In this document: positions 1 through 5,347 of the stretch, one piece after another
How positions within the stretch are numbered: the first letter of the stretch is position 1
How the letters are laid out: every line of letters starts with the position of its first letter
NCBI GenBank assembly: GCA_005240015.1
Contig: SBBV01000251.1
Coordinates: 1 to 5,347, forward strand
Reading direction: 5' to 3'
Source of the DNA: Candidatus Odyssella thessalonicensis
GTDB lineage: Bacteria; Pseudomonadota; Alphaproteobacteria; Bin65
Length of the DNA: 5,347 bases
Made by a program: the position numbers and the translations under genes
Notes under the pieces: generated by a model
Databases searched by the model: none
Told to the model about the DNA's origin: nothing
The model's input: only the letters and a program-made list of their open reading frames with translations

Positions 1-887
1 AACGGCGGCTTGCCGGGAAGCTCGGGCAAGCCGCAATGCTCCATGAACGCGCGCGTGCGGATGATGGCGTTGTGGCCCCAGTAGTTGCCCTCGCCCATTT
101 GCCAGAAGGTCTGGCCCGCCGCGAACACCGGCCCGTAGATGCGCCCCGCGAACTGCAGCATGCGCGCGAACAGCGTGTTGCGGTTGATGCAGAGCGGCGG
201 CGCTTGGATGAGGCCGGCGCCGGGATTGGCGTCCATGAGGCGTGCCATCGCCACCAGCGTGCGGCCCTCCATCAGGCTGTCCGCGTCGAGCACGACCAGG
301 TAGTCGTAGTGCCGCCCCCAGCGCTTCAGGAAATCGGCGATGTTGCCGGACTTCTTCGCGGTGTTCTGGCGCCGCCGCCGGTAGAACACGCGTGCCCCCG
401 CGCCGAGCCGAGTCGTGAGCGCGTGCCAGGCGAGCTCCTCGGCCACCCAGATGTCGGGGTTGGTCGTGTCGCTCAGCATGTAGAAATCGAAGGCGCGGCC
501 CTCTCCGGTCGCGGCGACCGATTCGTAGATCGCCTGCATGTTGGCGAAGACGCGCGCCGGTTCCTCGTTGTAGGTCGCCATCACCACCGCGATGCGGCTC
601 TCGAGGCGACCCGGATCGGGCGGCGGCTGGCGCAGGCCGGGCTGGCGCGCGCGCGCGAGCAGCATCGCGAAGCCGGCGATCGCGGCCCAGAACGAAAAGG
701 CGATCCAGAGAAAGCAGCCGATGAAGAGGGCCAGCAGCAGGATCTCGAGCGTGCCGAGGCCGTGATTGCCGGCGAGCACGGTCGAGAGCTGCGCCGAGGC
801 CCAGCCGGTCGTCGCAAGCGTCAGCGTCGCGAGCGCGCCACGGCGCAGCCAGGCCTGGGCCCGGTATCGTTGCGGCTGGCGCACCAT
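1..887 (-). CDS. opgH: OpgH (MdoH), glucan glucosyltransferase, 5' part only (runs off left edge)
   Basis: The first 295 residues of the inner-membrane glucosyltransferase that polymerises UDP-glucose into the beta-1,2-glucan backbone of osmoregulated periplasmic glucans. Two hydrophobic segments (about residues 15-37 and 46-78) are followed by a GT2 catalytic domain from about residue 98. Recognisable family stretches are VVMATYNEEP (101-110), SDTTNPDI (139-146), RRRRQNTAKKSGN (170-182), the DxD-type metal/UDP site VLDADS (199-204), and YWGHNAIIR (269-277), all close to E. coli OpgH. The later catalytic Asp, the QxxRW-like motif and the remaining membrane segments lie beyond the window. The ATG is the first possible start, because an in-frame TAA lies only one codon upstream (TAA GCT ATG). 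The protein therefore begins almost at the first membrane segment and lacks the long cytoplasmic N-terminus of E. coli OpgH. No clear Shine-Dalgarno sequence precedes it. The opgI stop is 11 bases upstream, which suggests translational coupling. Confidence 0.96.
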   Translation of the reverse strand, partial: MVRQPQRYRAQAWLRRGALATLTLATTGWASAQLSTVLAGNHGLGTLEILLLALFIGCFLWIAFSFWAAIAGFAMLLARARQPGLRQPPPDPGRLESRIAVVMATYNEEPARVFANMQAIYESVAATGEGRAFDFYMLSDTTNPDIWVAEELAWHALTTRLGAGARVFYRRRRQNTAKKSGNIADFLKRWGRHYDYLVVLDADSLMEGRTLVAMARLMDANPGAGLIQAPPLCINRNTLFARMLQFAGRIYGPVFAAGQTFWQMGEGNYWGHNAIIRTRAFMEHCGLPELPGKPP

Positions 888-898
888 AGCTTAAACGG

Positions 899-1357
899 TC
901 AGGCCGCGCGCGGCCGCAGCGGCCTCGCCGCGTAGTGGCGCAGGCGCAGCGGCGCGAGGTCCGCCGGCAGCATCGCGTCGCCGAGCGTCGCCGGCGGCAG
1001 CGAGGGCAGCGCGCGGCGCAATGTCTCGGCCAGCGCCGGCGGCGGCACGTCGGCAAAGAGCGCGAGCGGCCAGCGCCGCGCCGCGCGCGTGGTGAGCCAC
1101 GCGACGCGCCCCGCTGCGAGCGCTTTCGCCGCGTCGCTCTCCGGCCAACCGAGGAACTCGGCGAACCAGAGGCCCGCGGCTTCATCGATCTCGGCGATCG
1201 TAGCGGTCGGCGCCATGCGGCCGAGCCGTCGCGCGAGTTCTTTCAACTGCGCCTCGTCTTCGATGCCGAAGGCGCGCAAGAAGAGGCGCATGCGCCGATC
1301 GGCCTCGGCCGAGAACGAGCGCGGGCGGCCGCGAGCCGGATGCTTCAGCCGCTCCAT
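899..1357 (-). CDS. opgI: OpgI-like small protein between opgG and opgH, role unknown
   Basis: A 152-residue, arginine- and alanine-rich, probably soluble protein with no signal peptide or membrane segment. Its start (MERLKHPARG) overlaps the end of opgG by 13 bases, and a GGAG at 1364-1367 sits 6 bases before the ATG. Its stop is 11 bases before opgH, so the three genes are very likely co-transcribed and coupled. The N-terminal third is basic and looks helical (about residues 18-47). The rest has a W-rich stretch (about 63-97) and a proline-rich tail ending RPLRPRAA. The position matches opgI of the R. sphaeroides opgGIH operon, whose function is not established; the name rests on position, not on a sequence match I can make from memory. 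Its size is close to the cytoplasmic N-terminal region that this OpgH lacks, so it might supply that part in trans (inference). A less likely reading is an unrelated gene captured in the operon. Confidence 0.8.
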   Translation of the reverse strand: MERLKHPARGRPRSFSAEADRRMRLFLRAFGIEDEAQLKELARRLGRMAPTATIAEIDEAAGLWFAEFLGWPESDAAKALAAGRVAWLTTRAARRWPLALFADVPPPALAETLRRALPSLPPATLGDAMLPADLAPLRLRHYAARPLRPRAA

Positions 1358-2898
1358 TGGAAGCTCCAGATCTCGGTCAGCGCTTCGGCGCCGTGTTTCA
1401 AGAAAGCCCTCAATTCCTGCGGACGCAAGCCTTCGGGGCGGAAATCGAAATACAGCCGCCACCCGCCGGGGCCGGGCAGCCGCATCACGGAGATGTTGGC
1501 GGTCTTGCCCTCGGAAACGGTGATCACCGGCTCGATCTGCTTCGCCTCGGCGATCTTGTCGAGGGCGCCGCCGCGGAAATCGATAACGAATTTGTGCAGT
1601 CCGTCCGCCGGCCGGCCGGCGAATCCGCCGCGGCCGAGGCGCGTTGCCGCGACCGCCGCATGAGCCGGGCGGTGCGGCGGTTCGCCCCAGTGCAGGCGGT
1701 AGGAGAGGTCGACGCGCTGGCCCGGCTCGGGCGGCTTGGCCGGCATGAAGAAGGCGACGATGTTGTCGTTGATCTCCGACTCGGTTGGGATTTCCATCAG
1801 CCAGACGGCACCGCCGCCGAAGCCCTGTACCGGCTCCACCCAGAGGCTGGGGCGGCGCTCGTAATGAGCCTCGAGGTCCTGATAGTCGCGGAAATCGCGA
1901 CTGCGCTGGAGCAGGCCGAAGCCGCGCACATTGGGCTCGGCGAACACGCTGAGGCGCAGCCGCTTCGGATTCGCGAGCGGCCGCCACAGCCATTCGCCCG
2001 AGCTGCCCCAGACCGAAAGGCCGTCGGAATCGTGCACGCTCGGGCGGAAATCTTCGGTGCGCGGCTGCGTGGTGTTGCCGTGCAGGAACATCGAGGTGAG
2101 CGGCGCAAGGCCGAGACGCTCGACCTTCCGCCGCGGGAACAGCGTGGTCGTGACGTCCATCATCGTGGATTTGCCGGGCGTGATCGCGAGGCTGTAGGCG
2201 CCGGTGATGCTGCGGCTGTCGAGCAGCGCGTGGACGAGGATCTGCGTCGCACCTGGGCGCGGCCGCTCGATGAAGAAATCGCGGAAGAACGGAAATTCCT
2301 CGCCGGTCGGAAGCCCGGTGTCGATGGCGAGCCCGCGCGCCGAAAGGCCGTAGATCTGCCCGCGCCCGAGCGAGCGGAAATAGCTGGCGCCCAAGAACGC
2401 CACCAGCTCATCGTGGTAGTCGGGCCGGTTGAGCGGATGGTGCAGGCGGAAGCCGGCGAAGCCGAGCGTCTCCGGCACCGGCTCGTCGAAGCGGTTCTTG
2501 CCGTAGTCGAACAGCGAGGTTTCGTAGAGGACCTCGCGCGCAACGCCGTCGGCAACCTCGTAGATGTGGACCGGCCGCTTGTAGACCGAGCCGAGGTGGA
2601 AGAACTGGGTGGTGAACGGCAGGTTCTGCTCGCGCCAGAGCGCCTGGTTGGCGCGGAAGCGCACGTCGCGATAGGCGTCGTAGTCGAGCTTTTCGATGAA
2701 GCCGGGCAGCTTGGGCGCCGTGGCGTCGAACGGCTTCTTCGCCGCCGCCGCGGCGAGGTCGACGAGCCATTGGCGGCTGAAAGGCTGGGTTTTGGTGCCG
2801 AGCCGCGCCGCCCGCGCGAGCGTGGGAAAACCGAGCCCGGCCGCGAAGGCAAGCGCCGCGGACCCAGACAGAACCTGTCTGCGGGTTCTTCTCACCAT
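1345..2898 (-). CDS. opgG: OpgG/OpgD-family periplasmic glucan biosynthesis protein with Tat signal
   Basis: A 517-residue full-length member of the MdoG family (E. coli OpgG 511, OpgD 551), needed for periplasmic glucan synthesis. The E. coli proteins have been reported to act on beta-1,2-glucan (family GH186). The N-terminus MVRRTRRQVLSG carries a twin-arginine motif (T5-R6-R7-Q-V-L). A hydrophobic stretch and an ALA-RA type cleavage site near A30 follow, so export is probably by Tat, as for OpgD rather than Sec-exported OpgG. Family hallmarks are FFHLGSVYKRPVHIYEV (99-115), SVHDSDGLS (287-295), GFGLLQRSRDF (326-336) and EINDNIVAFF (375-384). Asp290 and Asp378 are 88 residues apart, as are the reported catalytic Asp300 and Asp388 of E. 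coli OpgD, so the active site looks intact. It is the first gene of the operon, with a 271-base upstream region to a divergent gene. The Shine-Dalgarno sequence is weak. Whether it acts as OpgG or OpgD cannot be settled here; it may do both jobs. Confidence 0.96.
   Translation of the reverse strand: MVRRTRRQVLSGSAALAFAAGLGFPTLARAARLGTKTQPFSRQWLVDLAAAAAKKPFDATAPKLPGFIEKLDYDAYRDVRFRANQALWREQNLPFTTQFFHLGSVYKRPVHIYEVADGVAREVLYETSLFDYGKNRFDEPVPETLGFAGFRLHHPLNRPDYHDELVAFLGASYFRSLGRGQIYGLSARGLAIDTGLPTGEEFPFFRDFFIERPRPGATQILVHALLDSRSITGAYSLAITPGKSTMMDVTTTLFPRRKVERLGLAPLTSMFLHGNTTQPRTEDFRPSVHDSDGLSVWGSSGEWLWRPLANPKRLRLSVFAEPNVRGFGLLQRSRDFRDYQDLEAHYERRPSLWVEPVQGFGGGAVWLMEIPTESEINDNIVAFFMPAKPPEPGQRVDLSYRLHWGEPPHRPAHAAVAATRLGRGGFAGRPADGLHKFVIDFRGGALDKIAEAKQIEPVITVSEGKTANISVMRLPGPGGWRLYFDFRPEGLRPQELRAFLKHGAEALTEIWSFQWSG
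1364..1367 (-). promoter_or_regulatory. Shine-Dalgarno GGAG for opgI
   Basis: GGAG on the minus strand lies 6 bases before the ATG at 1357-1355, inside the end of opgG. It decides the opgI start: the same reading frame stays open far upstream, but only opposite opgG coding sequence. Confidence 0.65.
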
Positions 2899-3010
2899 AA
2901 TGCCGGCCCGTCCCGCCTCTCCCGCCCGCCTCTGCGCCGGCGCCGTTCCGCGCCCATCCCGGCGAGGAAGAAGGTAGCCGCCTGGCCAAGTTCAAGGGGC
3001 GCTCTCGTGG

Positions 3011-3039
3011 ATATTACGTAAGCTATGCTGCGCTGCGAA
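3011..3039 (-). promoter_or_regulatory. Possible sigma-70-type promoter for opgG
   Basis: On the minus strand, TTCGCA (3039-3034) is followed by a 17-base spacer and TAATAT (3016-3011). Each hexamer matches 4 of 6 bases of the TTGACA/TATAAT consensus. It would give an opgG leader of roughly 105 bases. It overlaps the left arm of the hairpin and the TTACGTAA palindrome, so those could act as operators. The match is by eye and weak. Confidence 0.25.
3014..3021. repeat. 8-base perfect palindrome TTACGTAA
   Basis: A perfect inverted repeat in an A/T-rich patch of the opgG upstream region, overlapping the candidate promoter spacer and -10 box. It could be a regulator half-site pair, but a short palindrome can also arise by chance. 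Confidence 0.4.
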
Positions 3040-3062
3040 ATCACTCCTTCGCGATGCAGCAT
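3025..3062. repeat. Imperfect inverted repeat (hairpin) in the divergent region
   Basis: The 13-base arms 3025-3037 and 3050-3062 pair at 10 of 13 positions: ATGCTGC with GCAGCAT (7 perfect pairs), an internal 3x3 mismatch, then GCG with CGC, closing a 12-base loop (3038-3049). No run of T follows on either strand, so a Rho-independent terminator is unlikely. It may be an operator or an RNA structure in a 5' leader. Confidence 0.5.
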
Positions 3063-3097
3063 CACGCCGCAGGCATGCAACCCCCGGGCCACGCCGG

Positions 3098-3117
3098 ATA
3101 TACGGGCATATACCCGC
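3098..3117. repeat. Tandem 10-base near repeat (ATATACGGGC / ATATACCCGC)
   Basis: Two adjacent copies, 3098-3107 and 3108-3117, differ at two positions. The 10-base period places both on the same face of the helix. They lie about 53 bases before the SDR start, where an activator or repressor could bind. The inner part CGGGCATATACCCG is also a near palindrome. Confidence 0.4.
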
Positions 3118-3155
3118 TTGACCGCCGCGCCGCCTTTACTCAGGGTGGCCGGCAA

Positions 3156-3162
3156 AAGGGGA
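3156..3162 (+). promoter_or_regulatory. Shine-Dalgarno AAGGGGA for the SDR gene
   Basis: A purine-rich AAGGGGA lies 7 bases before the ATG at 3170. It fixes the SDR start, which also begins directly at the first beta strand of the Rossmann fold. Confidence 0.75.
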
Positions 3163-3169
3163 AACAAGC

Positions 3170-3898
3170 ATGGCATCGCAGGCGATACTGGTGATTGGAG
3201 CGGGCGACTACACCGGCGGCGCGATCGCGCGGCGGTTTGCGCGTGAGGGCTTCGTCGCCTGCGTCTCGCGCCGCAATGCGGAGAAGCTTGCACCGCTGGT
3301 CGAGCAAATCCGTGCCGAGGGCGGCCAAGCACATGCCTTCGGCAGCGACGCGCGGCGCGAAGAGCAGGTAACGAAATTGTTTGAGCAAATCGAGCGCGAC
3401 ATCGGCCCCATCGAAGTCTGCGTGTACAACGTGGGCGGCAATGTCCGGTTCCCGATTCTCGAGACCACGTCGCGCGTCTACTTCAAGGTGTGGGAGATGT
3501 GCGCGCTGGGCGCGTTTCTCGCCGGCCGCGAAGCCGCGAAATACATGGTCAAGCGCGGCCGCGGCACGATCCTCTTCACCGGCGCCACCGCGAGCGTGCG
3601 CGGCGGCATCGGCTATGCCGCATTCGCGGGCGGAAAGCATGCGAAGCGAGCACTCGCGCAATCGATGGCGCGCGAGCTCGGCCCCAAGGGCATTCATGTC
3701 GCGCACGTCATCATCGATGGCGGCATCGACACCGCCTTCATCCGCGAGATGCGGCCCGACATCTACGAGCAGCGGAAAGGCGCGGACGGCCTCCTCGCCC
3801 CCGAAGCGATCGCCGAGACCTATTGGCAGATCCACAAGCAGCCGCGCACGGCGTGGACGTTCGAGACCGATCTCCGTCCCTGGGCCGAGACGTGGTGA
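3170..3898 (+). CDS. SDR-fold protein with Phe in place of catalytic Tyr (SDR_c10-like)
   Basis: A 242-residue protein of the classical short-chain dehydrogenase/reductase fold. The nucleotide-binding loop is atypical, GAGDYTGGAIA (10-20), rather than TGxxxGxG. The NNAG position reads NVGG (87-90). In the active site FAGGK the Lys is kept (K156), but the Tyr four residues before it is Phe152, and the Ser expected 13 residues earlier is Ala139. This matches the conserved-domain subgroup SDR_c10, described as having an incomplete Gly-rich motif and Phe for the catalytic Tyr. The C-terminal WTFETDLRPWAETW is also, as far as I recall, typical of these proteins. Length is normal and the frame is intact, so it is not a decayed gene. 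Substrate and reaction are unknown; ordinary Tyr-dependent hydride-transfer chemistry is unlikely. It stands alone, divergent from opgG and convergent with kdgK. Confidence 0.92.
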   Translation: MASQAILVIGAGDYTGGAIARRFAREGFVACVSRRNAEKLAPLVEQIRAEGGQAHAFGSDARREEQVTKLFEQIERDIGPIEVCVYNVGGNVRFPILETTSRVYFKVWEMCALGAFLAGREAAKYMVKRGRGTILFTGATASVRGGIGYAAFAGGKHAKRALAQSMARELGPKGIHVAHVIIDGGIDTAFIREMRPDIYEQRKGADGLLAPEAIAETYWQIHKQPRTAWTFETDLRPWAETW

Positions 3899-3903
3899 CG
3901 TCA
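3896..3903. other. Palindrome TGACGTCA carrying both convergent stop codons
   Basis: The SDR gene ends with TGA at 3896-3898 and kdgK ends with TGA on the other strand at 3903-3901, two bases apart, inside the perfect palindrome TGACGTCA. There is no space for a terminator between the genes, so any terminator must lie inside the opposing coding sequence. Confidence 0.9.
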
Positions 3904-4827
3904 GCGTCGCAGCAATTTCCTCACCGCGGCCGGCCGCGGGATCGGCGCCACGGCGCCGTAGCCTTCCGTTTTGAGCGCCGCCGCCGCATTGGCGTAGCGC
4001 GCGGCGGCGACAACGTCGTCGCCGGCAAGACGCCGCGCGAGAAACGCGCCTGCGAACGTGTCGCCGGCGCCGGTTGCATCGACCACTTTCACCTTGTGGG
4101 CAGCGATGCGCACGCGCGCGTCGCGCGTCGCAACCAAGGCGCCCTTCCCGCCCCGCTTCACGATCACGATCGAAGGACCAAAGCCGAGCACGCCATCGGC
4201 GACCGCTTCGGGCGACTTGTGGCCCCACAGCGTTTCCGCCTCTTCATCGCTGGTGAACACGATGTCCGCGCGCCGGCAGCCTTCTTCGATCGCCGGCCGC
4301 GCCCTCTCCAGCGGCCAGAGCCGCAAACGCAGGTTCGTGTCGTAGGCCACGGCGACGCCGCGCCGCTTCGCCAGCGCCATCGCATGCAGCACCGCGTCGT
4401 TGGCGCTGTCGCTGATCGCTTGGCTGATCGCCGAAGCCTCGAAGGCCTTCGCGCGCGCGATGTAGTCCTCGGGGATTTCCGCCTTGGTCAAGCGGCTCGC
4501 CGCGGAGCCGGTGCGGAAATAGGTGAATTCATGCCCGCCGCCCTTTTTGCGCGTCACGAAATAGATCCCGGTCGGCGCGTCCTTGCGGCGGATCACGGCG
4601 CTCGCGTCGACCTTCTCCGCCGCCCACAGCCGCATCAGCTCGTCGCCGAACGGATCGGTGCCGATCGCCGTGATGTAGCCGGCCGAAGCGCCGTGCCGCG
4701 CCGCCGCGATCGCGCAATTCGAAGTGTCGCCGCCATGCCCCTCGAGCCAGTGGACGCGCCCGTCCTTGCCCGGCGGCTGGCGGTTGAACTCGATCATCGG
4801 CTCGCCGAGACAGACTATGTCCGGCAT
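3901..4827 (-). CDS. kdgK: 2-keto-3-deoxygluconate kinase, PfkB family
   Basis: A 308-residue cytoplasmic ribokinase/PfkB-family sugar kinase that most likely phosphorylates 2-keto-3-deoxygluconate to KDPG, feeding the Entner-Doudoroff aldolase. The first PfkB signature region is GHGGDTSNCAIAAARHG (30-46). The second is DATGAGDTFAGAF (250-262), with catalytic base Asp256 in the GAGD anion hole. KDG-kinase traits are TGIYFV (86-91), FTYFRTGSAASRL (101-113) and DTNLRLRLW (163-171). Tyr89, Tyr103, Arg105 and Arg167 fall at the positions I recall as KDG contacts in the Thermus thermophilus enzyme. The ATG start has a Shine-Dalgarno AAGGGGAG 6 bases upstream. A TTG nine codons earlier is possible but would add a charged tail before the first beta strand. 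No KDPG aldolase or uronate genes lie in the window. A kinase for a related sugar acid remains possible. Confidence 0.9.
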   Translation of the reverse strand: MPDIVCLGEPMIEFNRQPPGKDGRVHWLEGHGGDTSNCAIAAARHGASAGYITAIGTDPFGDELMRLWAAEKVDASAVIRRKDAPTGIYFVTRKKGGGHEFTYFRTGSAASRLTKAEIPEDYIARAKAFEASAISQAISDSANDAVLHAMALAKRRGVAVAYDTNLRLRLWPLERARPAIEEGCRRADIVFTSDEEAETLWGHKSPEAVADGVLGFGPSIVIVKRGGKGALVATRDARVRIAAHKVKVVDATGAGDTFAGAFLARRLAGDDVVAAARYANAAAALKTEGYGAVAPIPRPAAVRKLLRR

Positions 4828-4833
4828 CTCTCG

Positions 4834-4841
4834 CTCCCCTT
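4834..4841 (-). promoter_or_regulatory. Shine-Dalgarno AAGGGGAG for kdgK
   Basis: AAGGGGAG on the minus strand lies 6 bases before the ATG at 4827-4825. It supports this start over the TTG at 4854. Confidence 0.75.
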
Positions 4842-4865
4842 CGCGCCTCCACAATAACGCGCGGG

Positions 4866-4871
4866 AAAGGA
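4866..4871 (+). promoter_or_regulatory. Shine-Dalgarno AAAGGA for the isomerase gene
   Basis: AAAGGA lies 6 bases before the ATG at 4878 and fixes the start of the DsbA-fold gene. Confidence 0.7.
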
Positions 4872-4877
4872 CCTCGC

Positions 4878-5347
4878 ATGACGAAATCCGTCGAGTTCTT
4901 CTTCGACTATGGCAGCCCCACCTCCCACCTCGCCTTCTTCGAGCTGCGGAAGATTGCGCGGGCGGCCGGCGCCGAGATTGTATGGCAGCCCATCCTCTTG
5001 GGCGGTGTGTTCAAGGCGATCAACAGCCACTCGCCGGTCGAGATCGCGCCCAAAGGCAAATGGATGATGTGGGATCTCGCCAATTACGCCGCGCGCTACG
5101 GCGTGCCGTTCGTGCACAATCCGCATTTCGTCATCAACACGCTGCCGATCATGCGCGGCGCCATCGTGGCGGAGCGGCGCGGCGAGCTCGAGCGCTATTC
5201 CGAGGCGATGTTCCTCGCGATCTGGCGCGACGCGCTCGACATGGACGACCCCGCCGTGATCGGCCAGGCGCTGGTCAAGGCCGGCTTCGACGCCAAGGCC
5301 TATTTCGCCGGCACGCAGGAGCAGTCGGTCAAGGACGAGCTGAAGGC
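4878..5347 (+). CDS. 2-hydroxychromene-2-carboxylate isomerase-like protein (DsbA/kappa-GST fold), 5' part
   Basis: The first 156 residues of a protein of the DsbA-like thioredoxin superfamily, kappa-class GST/HCCA isomerase branch, which is usually about 200 residues, so perhaps a quarter is missing beyond the right edge. The N-terminus VEFFFDYGSPTSHLAF (5-20) is the family signature. Ser13 sits where the catalytic Ser that activates glutathione is found in HCCA isomerase and kappa GST, in place of the Cys of DsbA. The segment PILLGGVFKA (38-47) and NPHFVINTLPIMRGA (81-95), with Pro90 as likely cis-proline, also fit. In naphthalene degraders this enzyme (NahD) isomerises 2-hydroxychromene-2-carboxylate using glutathione, but most genomic homologues have no known substrate. 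There are no aromatic-degradation genes here, so a general glutathione-dependent isomerase or transferase role is as likely. It is transcribed divergently from kdgK. Confidence 0.9.
   Translation, partial: MTKSVEFFFDYGSPTSHLAFFELRKIARAAGAEIVWQPILLGGVFKAINSHSPVEIAPKGKWMMWDLANYAARYGVPFVHNPHFVINTLPIMRGAIVAERRGELERYSEAMFLAIWRDALDMDDPAVIGQALVKAGFDAKAYFAGTQEQSVKDELK

Larger units (their letters stand above)
2899..3169. other. Divergent intergenic region between opgG and the SDR gene
   Basis: 271 bases with no convincing gene. It must hold the control regions for both opgG (leftward) and the SDR gene (rightward). It is locally richer in A and T than its neighbours around 3008-3060 and 3096-3115. 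It contains a TTACGTAA palindrome, an imperfect hairpin and a tandem near repeat, each listed separately. Short open frames crossing it are arginine-rich and lack ribosome binding sites and family resemblance. Confidence 0.85.
4828..4877. promoter_or_regulatory. 50-base divergent gap between kdgK and the isomerase gene
   Basis: The start codons of two divergent genes are separated by 50 bases that already contain both ribosome binding sites (4834-4841 minus, 4866-4871 plus). Only about 24 bases remain between them, so at least one promoter must overlap the opposite gene. I see no strong -10/-35 pair. Confidence 0.6.

Noticed and set aside
885..905. Frameshift splitting a single opgI-opgH gene
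   Set aside because: Shifting from the opgI frame before its TGA leads straight into TAA at 893-891 in the opgH frame, so one indel cannot fuse them.
36..935. A 299-codon open frame on the plus strand opposite opgH
   Set aside because: Low-complexity Arg/Ala/Glu-rich antisense frame; the minus strand is unmistakably OpgH.
1300..1357. TetR-like start of OpgI (RGRPRSF, as in many TetR regulators)
   Set aside because: The match is limited to a few residues and no helix-turn-helix follows; position in the opg operon explains the gene better.
1357..3021. A 554-codon open frame on the plus strand opposite opgG, longer than opgG itself
   Set aside because: Its protein is an Arg/Glu/Ala-rich composition artefact of GC-rich antisense DNA with no family resemblance, while the minus strand matches OpgG throughout.
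3025..3062. Rho-independent terminator
   Set aside because: The hairpin is interrupted and no T run follows on either strand; it also lies upstream of both genes, not after one.
3025..3246. A 73-codon plus-strand open frame starting in the intergenic region
   Set aside because: No ribosome binding site, overlaps the SDR start out of frame, and its composition matches a shadow frame.
3140..4228. A 362-codon minus-strand open frame opposite the SDR gene
   Set aside because: Antisense shadow; the plus-strand SDR has a ribosome binding site and family motifs.
3490..4857. A 455-codon plus-strand open frame running across the SDR end and kdgK
   Set aside because: It is out of frame with the SDR gene and antisense to kdgK, both clearly recognisable; its product is Arg-rich without motifs.

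Overview
The window is GC-rich DNA, tightly packed with protein genes, with codon third positions dominated by G and C. The opgG-opgI-opgH order on the left is the one described for Rhodobacter sphaeroides. Together with the protein sequences, this points to the chromosome of an alphaproteobacterium; I cannot place the genus. I see no tRNA, rRNA, CRISPR array, insertion sequence, integrase or attachment site, so this looks like ordinary chromosome rather than a mobile island.

Left part (1-2898, minus strand): an operon for osmoregulated periplasmic glucans (OPGs). It reads right to left. First is opgG (Tat-type signal peptide, periplasmic glucan-processing protein). Next is a 152-residue protein in the opgI position, overlapping opgG by 13 bases. 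Last is opgH (inner-membrane glucosyltransferase), starting 11 bases after opgI and cut by the left edge. OpgH makes the beta-1,2-glucan backbone and moves it across the membrane. OpgG acts on it in the periplasm. The role of OpgI is not known.

Middle (2899-3169): a 271-base divergent intergenic region with no gene. It holds an imperfect hairpin, a TTACGTAA palindrome, a tandem pair of 10-base near repeats, and a possible opgG promoter.

Right part: a short-chain dehydrogenase/reductase (SDR) family protein on the plus strand (3170-3898) whose catalytic Tyr and Ser are replaced by Phe and Ala. It converges with a 2-keto-3-deoxygluconate kinase (kdgK) on the minus strand (3901-4827), and the two stop codons lie inside one 8-base palindrome. 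After a 50-base divergent gap comes a plus-strand gene for a 2-hydroxychromene-2-carboxylate isomerase-like protein of the DsbA/kappa-GST fold, cut by the right edge. These three genes alternate in strand and do not form an operon. Their side-by-side position does not by itself imply a shared pathway.

I found no clear evidence of a wholly new system. The points most worth following are the opgI gene of unknown role paired with a short-N-terminus OpgH, and the SDR with a degenerate active site.
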